Shown piece by piece: positions 8,948 to 17,430 of a stretch of 64,000 nucleotides of DNA; the first letter of the stretch is position 1; each line of letters starts with the position of its first letter. Below the pieces are notes generated by a model. It made no database searches, was not told the DNA's origin, and was given only the letters and a program-made list of their open reading frames with translations. The DNA is from an uncultured beta proteobacterium (GTDB taxonomy: Bacteria > Pseudomonadota > Gammaproteobacteria > Burkholderiales > Burkholderiaceae_C): assembly GCA_903823025.1 (NCBI GenBank), contig CAIJRK010000055.1, forward strand, positions 1-64,000, read 5' to 3'. The translations under genes and the position numbers were made by a program.

Positions 8948-10576
8948 TTAAGGGTTTTTGATTTCTGAGCCAGCGCGCAGATAAAACCACCAGTTGAGAA
9001 TCAGGCACAGGGCGTAGAAAACGGCGAAGCCGTACATCGCCATCTGGGGCGTGCCGGCCTTGATTTGGGCACCAATCACCACCGGGGCAATGAAAGCGCC
9101 ATAGGCGGCAATGGCAGATGTCCAGCCCAACACGGGGCCGGCCTGTTGCCGGTCGAAAATAACGCCGATGGTGCGAAAGGTGGAGCCGTTGCCAATGCCG
9201 CTGGCAAAAAACAGCAGTACAAAAAGCCACATGAAGGGCGCAAAGTACTGTTCCGGCGTGGCCGAGCTGTAGGCCAACATCATCACGTAGCCGACCGCGG
9301 CCGAGGCCAATACCATCACGCCCGAGATCACTTGCGTCACGATGGAGCCGCCTACCTTGTCGGAAACCCAGCCGCCCACGGGCCGTACTAATGCGCCCAC
9401 AAACGGGCCAATCCAGGCATAGGTCAAGGCCGAAGGGGCGTTGGGGTTCTTCAAGGTGTGTTGCATCACGCCAGCCAGATCAGGCACATGGCTGATGCCG
9501 AAAATCACCGTGATCGCCAGCGGTAGCGCCATAGAAAAACCGATGAACGAGCCGAAGGTCACGATGTAAAGCGCGGTCAGTGTCCAGGTGTGTTTGTTCT
9601 TGAAGATGGCAAATTGCTTGGTGATGCCGTCCTTCATCGTGCCAAAGGCGGTGTACTTCAACACCATCAAGGTGCTGACGATGATGAGCGGCATGGCCAA
9701 CCACATATTCAGCAAACCCAGCCCCGTCGGTTTAGGCAAGTACAAATACAGGCCAACGCCAGCGGGCACAAAGGACAAGCTATAAAGCCAGATGATTTTG
9801 AGAAAGGCGCTGATCGTGCTGCCGGTGTCAGGCGACACGGTTTTCAGGTTGTTCATACCGAAATAGCACAAGGCGGACAAAGGAATCAGCGATAGCAGCC
9901 AGGCAAAACCGGCGTTCTGAATCCAGGTCGGGGTGCCAGCGGCAATCTTGCCCAGAATCCAGCCGCTGTCTTTCACCAGGGTCATGGGTTCGCCACCGAA
10001 GCTGCCAAACAGGCCGACTGTCATCACCAGCGGAATCACGATCTGCATCGTGGTCACACCGAAGTTGCCCAAACCGGCGTTCAACCCGAGTGCGGTGCCT
10101 TGCAAACGTTTAGGAAAGAAGGTGCTGATGTTGGACATGGAACTGGCAAAGTTGCCACCGCCCACGCCCGACCACAGCGCCATTAATTGAAAAACCCACA
10201 GCGGCCATTCAGGATGCTGCAAGGCGATGCCGGTGCCGATGGCGGGTGCCAACAACATGGCCGTGGTCAGAAAAATCGTATTGCGCCCGCCCGCCAACCG
10301 AATCAAAAAGGCGGCTGGGATGCGCATGGTTGCGCCTGCCAGACCTGAAATGGCAGTCAAAGTAAAGAGTTCAGCCTGGGTGAACGGGAAACCCAGGTTC
10401 AGCATCTGCACCGTGATGATGCCCCACATGCCCCAAACAGCAAAGCCGCACAACAGGCTGGGAACGGAAATCCACAGGTTGCGGTAAGCGATCTTTTTGC
10501 CTGTGCTTTCCCAAAAACGTTCGTCCTCTGGCTGCCAATCGACGAGGTCAGCGCCGGACTGTTTATTCGTAGTCAT
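8948..10576 (-). CDS. narK2: NarK2-type nitrate/nitrite antiporter
   Basis: Major facilitator with twelve predicted helices and 542 residues, longer than E. coli NarK because of extended loops in the middle (around residues 250-300). It opens with VDWQPEDERFWESTGKKIAYRNLWISVP, split in two here only by length rules; this N-terminal block is typical of E. coli NarK-like type II carriers. The two nitrate signatures are clear: NAGLGNFGVTTMQ and FASGIGNGSTF. Type II carriers mainly exchange cytoplasmic nitrite for nitrate. It follows narK1 by 24 bases, giving the narK1-narK2-narGHJI order known from Paracoccus (where the two are fused) and pseudomonads. Confidence 0.93.
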   Translation of the reverse strand: MTTNKQSGADLVDWQPEDERFWESTGKKIAYRNLWISVPSLLCGFAVWGMWGIITVQMLNLGFPFTQAELFTLTAISGLAGATMRIPAAFLIRLAGGRNTIFLTTAMLLAPAIGTGIALQHPEWPLWVFQLMALWSGVGGGNFASSMSNISTFFPKRLQGTALGLNAGLGNFGVTTMQIVIPLVMTVGLFGSFGGEPMTLVKDSGWILGKIAAGTPTWIQNAGFAWLLSLIPLSALCYFGMNNLKTVSPDTGSTISAFLKIIWLYSLSFVPAGVGLYLYLPKPTGLGLLNMWLAMPLIIVSTLMVLKYTAFGTMKDGITKQFAIFKNKHTWTLTALYIVTFGSFIGFSMALPLAITVIFGISHVPDLAGVMQHTLKNPNAPSALTYAWIGPFVGALVRPVGGWVSDKVGGSIVTQVISGVMVLASAAVGYVMMLAYSSATPEQYFAPFMWLFVLLFFASGIGNGSTFRTIGVIFDRQQAGPVLGWTSAIAAYGAFIAPVVIGAQIKAGTPQMAMYGFAVFYALCLILNWWFYLRAGSEIKNP

Positions 10577-10600
10577 AGGGTTCTTTCGATCAAGTTAAAT

Positions 10601-11857
10601 TCAGTGGTTGACGTGGACAGAGGCGGCGTTCTTGCCCAAAATTTCACGACTGCGGACTTCCGTCCAGTACATCCAGATCAGCGAGACCCAGACCACGCCA
10701 TACATCAACATGAAAGCGCTGGAGCGAATGCCGGTCAGGTCCATCAATGCGCCGAACATGATCGGCAACACAAAACCGCCCAAGCCACCGGCCAAACCGA
10801 CGATGCCGCTGATCGCGCCAATGTTGGTGGGGTAGTCGTCGCTGATGTATTTAAAGACGCTGGCCTTGCCGAAAGCGAAGGCAATGCCCAGGATGAACAT
10901 CAAGGCGGTAAAGGTGTAAACGTTCAAGCCAAAGTGAAACGTCATGGGGCCGTTGGCGGTGGCAATGGTGAAATCGGTTTGCGGGTAACTGAGTAGAAAA
11001 AGGCAAATCCAGCTCACCCACAAGACCCACCAAGTCACGCTGTGCGCGCCCCATTTATCAGACATCCAGCCCCCTGCGGCGCGCAGCACACCGCCGGGCA
11101 ACGAGAAACAGGCCGCCAGCAAAGCGGCAGAGCGAATGTCCAGCCCGTATTCGCCTACGTAGTACTGCACCATCCACAGTGACAAAGCGACGTAGCCGCC
11201 AAACACGATGCTGTAGTACTGGCAATATTTCATGACCTTCGGGTCTTTCAGCGACTTGAGTTGATCGCTGAACTTGACGTGGCTCGGCACCAAATGCGTC
11301 GGGTCGCTGTGACTGAAAAACCAGAACAAGATGACGGTGCCCAGCATGATGGCGGCGTACACCTGCGGCACCACGGCCCAGCCAAAACCGACGACCAGCG
11401 CCGGAGCCAGAAACTTGTTAACGGCAGCGCCTGCATTGCCCGCGCCGTAAATTCCCATGGCAAAACCTTGCTGACTCTTGGGAAACCAGCGCGCCACATA
11501 AGGCGTGCCGACTGAAAAAGAGCCGCCTGCCAAACCGACAAACAAGCCAATCGTCAGAAAGTGCCAGTATGCCGTGGCGTAACTCATGAGCCAGATGGCG
11601 GGCACGGTGGACGCCATCAAAATGGTCATCACAATGCGGCCGCCAAATTTGTCCGTCCAGATACCGAGTGGCACCCGAATCAGGGAGCCGGTGAGTACCG
11701 GCGTTGCCATGAGCAAGCCGAATTGGGTGGCGTTGAGATCCAGCGCTTTCTTGATCGGGATGCCGATCACAGCGAACATCATCCAGACCATAAAGCACAC
11801 GGTAAATGCAAATGTGCTGGCAATGAGCACCGAAAGTGCCTGCCTTTTTTTAGTCAT
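10601..11857 (-). CDS. narK1: NarK1-type nitrate/proton symporter
   Basis: Major facilitator of 418 residues with twelve helices and short loops, the size of NarK1/NasA type I carriers that start respiration by bringing nitrate in with protons. The nitrate signatures are GIYGAGNAGAAVNKF and AFAFGKASVFKYI; the second, with FGKASVFK, separates type I from type II. The ATG at 11857 is preceded by AAAGGAG. It is the first gene of the structural operon, with the upstream gap (11858-12018) carrying the NarL- and FNR-like sites described separately. Cytoplasmic membrane location. Confidence 0.93.
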   Translation of the reverse strand: MTKKRQALSVLIASTFAFTVCFMVWMMFAVIGIPIKKALDLNATQFGLLMATPVLTGSLIRVPLGIWTDKFGGRIVMTILMASTVPAIWLMSYATAYWHFLTIGLFVGLAGGSFSVGTPYVARWFPKSQQGFAMGIYGAGNAGAAVNKFLAPALVVGFGWAVVPQVYAAIMLGTVILFWFFSHSDPTHLVPSHVKFSDQLKSLKDPKVMKYCQYYSIVFGGYVALSLWMVQYYVGEYGLDIRSAALLAACFSLPGGVLRAAGGWMSDKWGAHSVTWWVLWVSWICLFLLSYPQTDFTIATANGPMTFHFGLNVYTFTALMFILGIAFAFGKASVFKYISDDYPTNIGAISGIVGLAGGLGGFVLPIMFGALMDLTGIRSSAFMLMYGVVWVSLIWMYWTEVRSREILGKNAASVHVNH

Positions 11858-12022
11858 GTCATTAACTCCTTTGGAATGACATGACTTTAGGCGGCCAAGC
11901 CTTGGTGCGGTATCCCTCTAAAGGAGCGGAGACCCCGGTAAAAAGAACTAGGTCAGTGGCGAATGGGGTAGTTCTAAAGAACTAGAGGCGCATTGTTTTT
12001 GCCATGATTTGCGCCAGATCAA
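11858..12022 (-). promoter_or_regulatory. narK1K2GHJI upstream control region
   Basis: This 165-base stretch before narK1 holds, on the minus strand, an FNR-like site TTGATCTGGCGCAA (12009-12022; first half perfect, second half 3 of 5) that overlaps the narL stop codon, a NarL-like 7-2-7 pair (11969-11984) and a further single heptamer AGAACTA (11944-11950). The heptamers match the NarL consensus TACYYMT at six of seven positions. No convincing -35/-10 pair was found, which is common for FNR-activated promoters. The transcription start is not predictable from sequence alone. Confidence 0.5.
11969..11984. promoter_or_regulatory. Candidate NarL 7-2-7 operator
   Basis: TAGTTCT-AA-AGAACTA is a perfect palindrome with two heptamers tail to tail and a 2-base spacer, the geometry preferred by NarL dimers. 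Each half differs from TACYYMT only at the third base (G for C). A third copy of AGAACTA lies 34 bases away at 11944-11950. Confidence 0.5.
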
Positions 12023-12717
12023 AGCAAACCGTGCTCACTTGCGATGACGGCGGCGTGAACGCGGGAGCTGACGTCGAGTTTGCGTAAAACGTGTTGCACA
12101 TGAATTTTGACGGTGGTTTCGGCAATGCCGTGTTCGCGGGCAATTTCCTTGTTGCTGGCACCGCGCACGATGCCGCGCAACACATCCAGTTCACGAGGCG
12201 ACAGACTGGCGATAGCGGTTTCAGTGACGCTGTCGGGTGCGGCAAGTTCTTCCACGGCGACAGGTTCGCCTTTTGTGGCCCCGCGATAAGCGGCGATCAA
12301 CTTGCTCATCATTTCGGGGGCCACCACACTGTCGCCTTGCATGGCGCGTTGGATGGCTAGCGTTAACGCATCACCTTCGATGGTTTTTAAAAGATAGCCG
12401 GATGCACCGCCACGCAAAGCGGCGTCGAGGTCATTTTCATCTTCGCTGACGGTCAACATCAGAATGCGGGCGTTAGGGGCGGCTTCCATCAAAGCGGGCA
12501 GGGCGTCAACGCCTTGGACGCCGGGCAAGTGGTTGTCCAGCAAAATAATGTCGGGCTGAAGCTCTTGCGCTTTTCGCTGCGCCTGGCCCGCGTCCGCCGC
12601 GTCACCGATGACGTTCAAGCGCGGGTCGCGCGCCAGTAGAGCGGTTAAGCCGCGCCGAAACAAGGTGTGGTCGTCCACCACCAAAATACGAATGGGCGCT
12701 TGATCAGAGTGTTGCAT
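12019..12717 (-). CDS. narL: Nitrate/nitrite response regulator NarL
   Basis: Two-domain response regulator of 232 residues. The receiver domain has the acidic pair Asp15-Asp16 and the phosphoacceptor Asp61 in IILLDNHLPG. The C-terminal LuxR/FixJ-type helix-turn-helix starts at about residue 165 (LSPRELDVLRGIVRGASNKEIA). It starts 8 bases after narX on the same strand, forming a narXL pair, and is expected to bind heptamers upstream of narK1. Its own stop codon TGA is embedded in the candidate FNR site. Annotation as NarL rather than another LuxR regulator rests on this linkage and on the overall likeness to NarL. Confidence 0.93.
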   Translation of the reverse strand: MQHSDQAPIRILVVDDHTLFRRGLTALLARDPRLNVIGDAADAGQAQRKAQELQPDIILLDNHLPGVQGVDALPALMEAAPNARILMLTVSEDENDLDAALRGGASGYLLKTIEGDALTLAIQRAMQGDSVVAPEMMSKLIAAYRGATKGEPVAVEELAAPDSVTETAIASLSPRELDVLRGIVRGASNKEIAREHGIAETTVKIHVQHVLRKLDVSSRVHAAVIASEHGLL

Positions 12718-12725
12718 GACGGGGA

Positions 12726-14645
12726 TTATGCCGAGACCACAGCGGCTTCGCGGTCTGCTATGGCCGCGCCGGGCATCGGGTGGGCCGGCAGCGGCAAGGT
12801 GAGAATGATGGAGCTGCCGTGACTTGGGGTTGAGATCACTTCCAGATCAGCGCCAATGCGCTGGGCGCGCTCCGTCATGATGCGCAGCCCAACATGGGTT
12901 TCATCCAGTTCGTTGTTGGGCATGAACCCGACGCCATCGTCACGCACCTCAAAGCGCCAAGCCGGTTGCTGCTGCACATCCAGCCAGACTTGCGAAGCGC
13001 GGGCGTGTTTGCGCACATTGGACAAAGCCTCTTGAACAATATGCAGCACTTGGATTTGCAGATCAGGCGACAGCGGCATGCCTTGCCCCTGCATGTTCAG
13101 CGACGCTTTCATGCCACTTTGGTGTTCAAACTTTCGCAGCGTGGTTGCCAGCGCGGGCTCGATGTCCTCGGTGTTGGTGCGGGTGCGAAAGTGCAGCAGC
13201 AGTTCACGCACGTCGCCATAACTCTCGCGCACGCCCACGTCAATTTCTTCCAGCACCTGTTTGATGTTGATCTCGTTGCCGGACTGCACGGCGTCGCGCA
13301 TCAATTGCACTTGAATTTTGAGAAATGCCAGCGATTGAGCGATAGAGTCGTGCAACTCGCGGGCCAGCAAGTGCCGTTCTTGCGACACGGCGGCTTCTCT
13401 TTCCAGCGCGTTGAGCCGCAGGTTTTCCATGGCGCTGGCCAAATGGCTACTGAGCGCCTCCAGCAAAGAGCGTTCCTCGGGCGATGGGCTGATGCGGGCG
13501 TGGTAAAAAAGATCAACCTCGCCCATCAGCCGTTCATGCAGAAAAACCGGGATGTTGATGACGGTTTCAAACCCGGCCTTGGCGCAATGCTGCAGCGAGG
13601 TATCGCTCAACGACTGGATGGGAATGACGCGCAACCCGATCTCCGGGGTGACGATGCCGCAATGGCAATCGCCTTTGCCAAGGCACAGTTCGGCATCCAC
13701 CATAAAGCTGGGCAAGCCGTGGGCCGCCAACATTAAATAGCGCTGGTTGGCCTGATCCGACCAACGCAGCGCGACGCCATCAGCATGAGAAATTTGGGTC
13801 ATGCTTTTGGTAAAACCCTGCGCCAGTTCGTCCAGCGAAGTGGCCTTGGCGACCAGGGCGGTGACGCCGTACAAGCTTTCCAGCCGTTCATGTTTTTCTT
13901 CAAGCTCCGCCGTTTTCTCGGCCACTTTGCGTTCCAGGTGGTGATACATGGACTGCAGGTGTTCAGCCATGCCGTTAAAGCCATCCGCCAGCGTGCCGAA
14001 TTCGTCACTGGTGACGCGTTCGACGCGAGCACCAAAATCGCCGGACTGTATTTTTTCAATCGCTTGTTTGAGCTGGCCCACGGGTTCCAGCACAAACAGA
14101 TAGCCGGTGTAAAGCAACACGGCAGCTCCCAGCACAGCCATTGCCAACATGCTCATTTGCAGCAAATGCAGCAGCGCCGTCCAGTGCGCCATGTGCGACT
14201 CAATACTGGTCACCAGCGCGTTAATGTTGCTGGAAAATTTGACAGTCTCAGCGCGCAAATCACGCATCACAGTCGGGTTGTTATCGATCCATTGGGACCG
14301 AAAACGTGCCCAGTCTTGCTCGACGGTCAAGAACCGGGTTTGTACAGTATTGTCCCAAGGCACAAACAAAGGGCGCTCGGGATCGCCACTTTTCAGGACC
14401 GCCAAACTCTGGTCAAACTCTTTGACCTGTTCGGCTAATTCACGGATCTCGCCAGTGCCAATCGACAAGGCCATGCGGTAAGACTGCATCCGCATTCGGC
14501 CCGCTTCATTGACCGCGGCCGCGCCGCCGTCAAGCTGCCAAGACACCCACAAGGTAGCCACCGTGGAGAGCAAAGCCAGCAGCAGGAAGGGCGCGCCCAC
14601 CAGTGCCAGCTTGGCCCCCAGACTCCAGTGTTTGTGAGTGCTCAT
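12726..14645 (-). CDS. narX: Nitrate/nitrite sensor histidine kinase NarX
   Basis: Membrane kinase of 639 residues. Helix 1 is at about 14-36, followed by the periplasmic P-box (NEAGRMRMQSYRM, 46-58) that binds nitrate, then helix 2 at about 160-185 and a HAMP linker. The central region carries the cysteines Cys321, Cys327, Cys329 and Cys354, matching the NarX central Cys cluster that is missing in NarQ. The HisKA_3 phosphoacceptor is His432 in ELHDSIAQ, with an HATPase_c domain to the end. It lies only 41 bases downstream of bktB on the same strand, which leaves little room for a separate promoter. Confidence 0.94.
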   Translation of the reverse strand: MSTHKHWSLGAKLALVGAPFLLLALLSTVATLWVSWQLDGGAAAVNEAGRMRMQSYRMALSIGTGEIRELAEQVKEFDQSLAVLKSGDPERPLFVPWDNTVQTRFLTVEQDWARFRSQWIDNNPTVMRDLRAETVKFSSNINALVTSIESHMAHWTALLHLLQMSMLAMAVLGAAVLLYTGYLFVLEPVGQLKQAIEKIQSGDFGARVERVTSDEFGTLADGFNGMAEHLQSMYHHLERKVAEKTAELEEKHERLESLYGVTALVAKATSLDELAQGFTKSMTQISHADGVALRWSDQANQRYLMLAAHGLPSFMVDAELCLGKGDCHCGIVTPEIGLRVIPIQSLSDTSLQHCAKAGFETVINIPVFLHERLMGEVDLFYHARISPSPEERSLLEALSSHLASAMENLRLNALEREAAVSQERHLLARELHDSIAQSLAFLKIQVQLMRDAVQSGNEINIKQVLEEIDVGVRESYGDVRELLLHFRTRTNTEDIEPALATTLRKFEHQSGMKASLNMQGQGMPLSPDLQIQVLHIVQEALSNVRKHARASQVWLDVQQQPAWRFEVRDDGVGFMPNNELDETHVGLRIMTERAQRIGADLEVISTPSHGSSIILTLPLPAHPMPGAAIADREAAVVSA

Positions 14646-14686
14646 GGCGCGGCTCTAAAGGCCGCTGTGTCGGTCAGCTGGGCTGA

Positions 14687-15874
14687 TCAAGACACGCGCT
14701 CAAAAATGGCGGCAATCCCTTGGCCGCCGCCGATGCACATCGTCACCAGGGCGTAACGGCCACCGATGCGTTCCAGTTCATACAAAGCCTTGACCGTGAT
14801 CAGCGCGCCGGTGGCACCAATCGGGTGACCCAGCGAAATGCCGGAACCATTGGGGTTGACCTTGGCGGGGTCCAAGCCCAAGTCTTGCGCGACGGCGCAA
14901 GCTTGTGCTGCAAAGGCTTCGTTGGCCTCGATCACGTCCAGATCGTTGATCGTCAGACCGGCTTTTTTCAAGGCCATTTGCGTCGCGGGAACGGGGCCAA
15001 TACCCATGTATTTGGGATCGACACCGGCGTGAGCGTAAGCCACCAAACGGGCCAGTGGTTTCAGGCCACGCGCTTTGGCGGTGCCAGCTTCCATCAACAC
15101 CACGGCAGCGGCAGCATCGTTAATACCGGATGCATTGCCAGCGGTCACGGTGCCGGTTTCTTTGACAAAGGCGGGCTTGAGTTTGGCTAGGTCGGCCAGG
15201 GTGCAGTTGGGGCGGAAATGTTCGTCGGTGTCATACGCCACTTCGCCTTTTCGGCTTTTGAGCATGACCGGCACAATCTGGCTTTTGAAGCGGCCTTCGG
15301 TAATCGCCCGCTCCGCGCGGTGGTGGCTTTCAACCGCCAGCGCGTCTTGTTGTTCGCGGGTAATGCCCCATTTGGTGGCGATATTTTCAGCGGTCACGCC
15401 CATGTGAATGGTATGGAACGGGTCGTGCAAAGCACCCACCACCATATCGACCATCTGGGTGTCGCCCATGCGCGCGCCCCAACGCATATTCAGACTGGCA
15501 TAGGGCGCACGGCTCATGTTTTCAGCGCCGCCGCCAATGGCGATATCGCAATCGCCCAGCAAAATACTTTGGCTGGCGTTAATGATGGCTTGCAGGCCTG
15601 AACCGCATAAACGGTTGACGTTGAATGCGGGCGTGCCTTCGGCGCAACCGCCGTTGATCGCCGCCACGCGGGACAGATACATGTCTTTGGGTTCAGTGTT
15701 GACGACGTGACCAAACACCACATGGCCAACATCTTTGCCGTCCACGCCAGCCCGCGCCAGCGACTCGCGCACCACTTGCGCGGCTAGTTCGGTGGGGGCA
15801 ATATCTTTCAGACTACCGCCATAGGTACCAATGGCAGTGCGCACACCGCTCACAACAACAACTTCACGACGCAT
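14687..15874 (-). CDS. bktB: Beta-ketothiolase (acetyl-CoA acetyltransferase), BktB type
   Basis: Condenses two acyl-CoA units or cleaves 3-ketoacyl-CoA. The 395-residue sequence is strongly like Cupriavidus BktB as I recall it, beginning MRREVVVVSGVRTAIGT. The thiolase residues are in place: nucleophile Cys90 (NRLCGSG), His350 (GHPIGATG) and Cys380 (CIGGGQG). AGGAG precedes the ATG. A role in polyhydroxyalkanoate supply or in short-chain acyl-CoA breakdown is inferred; no phaB or phaC is in the window. A short-chain dehydrogenase lies 66 bases upstream but is not of the PhaB kind. Confidence 0.9.
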   Translation of the reverse strand: MRREVVVVSGVRTAIGTYGGSLKDIAPTELAAQVVRESLARAGVDGKDVGHVVFGHVVNTEPKDMYLSRVAAINGGCAEGTPAFNVNRLCGSGLQAIINASQSILLGDCDIAIGGGAENMSRAPYASLNMRWGARMGDTQMVDMVVGALHDPFHTIHMGVTAENIATKWGITREQQDALAVESHHRAERAITEGRFKSQIVPVMLKSRKGEVAYDTDEHFRPNCTLADLAKLKPAFVKETGTVTAGNASGINDAAAAVVLMEAGTAKARGLKPLARLVAYAHAGVDPKYMGIGPVPATQMALKKAGLTINDLDVIEANEAFAAQACAVAQDLGLDPAKVNPNGSGISLGHPIGATGALITVKALYELERIGGRYALVTMCIGGGQGIAAIFERVS

Positions 15875-15940
15875 GAAAATCTCCTGGTTTTTATGAATTA
15901 AAAGGCGTGTGCAGTGTGCAAGCCAACCCTGATTGGCATC

Positions 15941-16702
15941 TTACGGAGCGTCGCGCAGGTCGCCCACGGGATGACTGCCAAAGTCAGGCCGGGCCAGGTA
16001 ATCCAGAATTTGTCGGGCCGCCTCAGCCGGACTGGCCAGTTGACCCTGATTTTTTAGCGCGACAAAATTTTCCCGATCTGGAAACGCTGACGCTTGGGCG
16101 CCGCGCAGTTGTACTTGCATATCGGTGTCAATCACGCCGGGTGCCAAAGCGCACACTTTGGCGCCTTGGGGCTTGCGTGCTTCTTCCAAAGCGAGGCAGC
16201 GGGTGAAGTGGTCCATGCCCGCTTTGGCCGCGCAATAACCGGTTTGAGAAGCCATGGCCCGGCGCCCCAGGCCCGATGAGATATTGAGGACGCGGCGCGG
16301 GACATGCCAGGCTTGTGTGGCGTGCAAAAAAACAGCCGTTAAAAGCAGCGGTGTTTCCAGCCCCACCCGAAGCGCCTGAGCCAACGCCAGCGGATCGGCC
16401 TCGCTTAAAGGCACGACCGGGGGCATGACGCCCGCATTGTTGATCAAGGTGGCGCTGGCCCAGGTGTTTGACGTGGCCAGCGCCAGCCATGTGGTGAGTT
16501 GGGTGCTGGCCTCAAGGCTGTGTTCCAAATCAAGCGACCACTGCACCAGTTGGCAGCCCACCTGAGTTGCCTGCAGGGCCAAGGCTTCAGCAGGATGGCG
16601 GGAGAGGCATAACAGGGTGTTGCTGGGCGCTAACAATTGTTCTGCCATGGCCCGTCCCATGCCACGGGAGGCGCCGGTAAGAATGTAGAGGTGTTGAGTC
16701 AT
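15941..16702 (-). CDS. Short-chain dehydrogenase/reductase
   Basis: Classical SDR of 253 residues: the NAD(P)-binding TGASRGMG motif is at 9-16, NNAG at 88-91, catalytic Ser142 or Ser143, Tyr156 and Lys160 (YCAAK). The Ser-Arg after the second strand (LSRHP, about residues 33-37) hints at NADPH preference. The overall pattern resembles sepiapterin reductase/benzil reductase-like SDRs more than acetoacetyl-CoA reductase. It precedes bktB on the same strand with a 66-base gap; whether the two share a transcript is unclear. The substrate cannot be told from sequence. Confidence 0.85.
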   Translation of the reverse strand: MTQHLYILTGASRGMGRAMAEQLLAPSNTLLCLSRHPAEALALQATQVGCQLVQWSLDLEHSLEASTQLTTWLALATSNTWASATLINNAGVMPPVVPLSEADPLALAQALRVGLETPLLLTAVFLHATQAWHVPRRVLNISSGLGRRAMASQTGYCAAKAGMDHFTRCLALEEARKPQGAKVCALAPGVIDTDMQVQLRGAQASAFPDRENFVALKNQGQLASPAEAARQILDYLARPDFGSHPVGDLRDAP

Positions 16703-16792
16703 GTGGGCATCCTAGCGCAATCTTTGGCGCGTAAGTAACCCAACCAGCCATGCGCAATAAAGATGTTTGACAACGGTTCTTTGTCACGATTT

Positions 16793-16801
16793 TGGTATGC
16801 T
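16793..16801 (+). promoter_or_regulatory. Possible extended -10 promoter
   Basis: TGGTATGCT, an extended -10 shape, lies 29 bases upstream of the DUF883-like gene. A good TTGACA (16767-16772) is present but 23 bases away, too far for a standard -35, so only the extended -10 is proposed. Confidence 0.3.
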
Positions 16802-16830
16802 ACTCACGCTAATTTACTCAAAGGAATCAC

Positions 16831-17112
16831 ATGTTTGCCAATAAATCTTTAGACCAGCTCAACCGCCTTGCCGAACAAGCCGCTCCTTTGCTGAACCGCA
16901 CAACAGAGCAGGTGAGTGCGCTGGCACATCGGGGCGCAGAAAGCGTTCGTGATACATCGCTGCAACTGCGCGACAAGGCTTTGCGGGCCTCGGACAACAC
17001 CGTTCACTACATCAAGGAAGAACCCACCAAGGCACTTTTAATCGGGGCCGCTGTAGGCGTTGTTTTGATGGCGGCAGTCAGCCTGTTCAGCCGTTCACGC
17101 AACCGTCACTAA
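16831..17112 (+). CDS. Small DUF883/ElaB-YqjD-like membrane-anchored protein
   Basis: A 93-residue protein with a long amphipathic, probably coiled helix (residues 1-65) and one C-terminal transmembrane segment (about 68-86, LLIGAAVGVVLMAAVSLF) followed by a basic tail. This layout and the KEEPTKALLIGAAVGV block are characteristic of the DUF883/YqjD group; E. coli members are inner-membrane proteins that bind ribosomes in stationary phase. The ATG is preceded by AAAGGA. It sits 70 bases before an OsmB-like lipoprotein on the same strand, so a stress setting is plausible. Confidence 0.85.
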   Translation: MFANKSLDQLNRLAEQAAPLLNRTTEQVSALAHRGAESVRDTSLQLRDKALRASDNTVHYIKEEPTKALLIGAAVGVVLMAAVSLFSRSRNRH

Positions 17113-17182
17113 AGCACTGGGGAGGCGCTTGAAACTTAAATAAGCGCACAATTCCATTCTTTTAACGCACTCAAAAATTATT

Positions 17183-17395
17183 ATGAAAACAGTCAAAATG
17201 CTAGGCGTTAATGCCGTGGCCCTCGCTCTTTTACTCAGCCTTGGCGCTTGTGGCAGCATGTCAAAACGCGACCAAAACACAGCCATCGGTGCGGGCGTGG
17301 GTGGCGTGGCCGGTTCAATTTTGACAGGTGGCAGCACGCTGGGCACTGTTGGCGGTGCAGCCGTCGGTGGCGTGATCGGTAACCGGGTTAAATAA
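17183..17395 (+). CDS. Small glycine-zipper lipoprotein (OsmB-like)
   Basis: A 70-residue lipoprotein: the signal peptide ends in the lipobox LGAC with Cys23 as the lipidated residue, followed by a short polar stretch and a glycine-zipper 2TM-like segment rich in G-x-x-x-G and GAGVGG repeats (residues 35-67). Such proteins (OsmB/SlyB-like) are outer- or inner-membrane lipoproteins induced by osmotic or envelope stress. The mature protein is short even for the family. No ribosome binding site of note precedes the ATG. Confidence 0.85.
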   Translation: MKTVKMLGVNAVALALLLSLGACGSMSKRDQNTAIGAGVGGVAGSILTGGSTLGTVGGAAVGGVIGNRVK

Positions 17396-17396
17396 T

Positions 17397-17415
17397 CGCC
17401 ACAAACCCCGTGGCG
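17397..17415. terminator. Hairpin after the OsmB-like gene
   Basis: CGCCAC (17397-17402) pairs with GTGGCG (17410-17415) two bases after the stop codon, between two convergent genes. There is no T tract, so intrinsic termination is uncertain. Confidence 0.3.
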
Positions 17416-17430
17416 TCAGCCCCGTTAGCT

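Noticed and set aside
16767-16801. TTGACA plus TATGCT as a sigma-70 promoter before the DUF883-like gene
   Set aside because: The spacer is 23 bases, too long; only an extended -10 was kept at low confidence.
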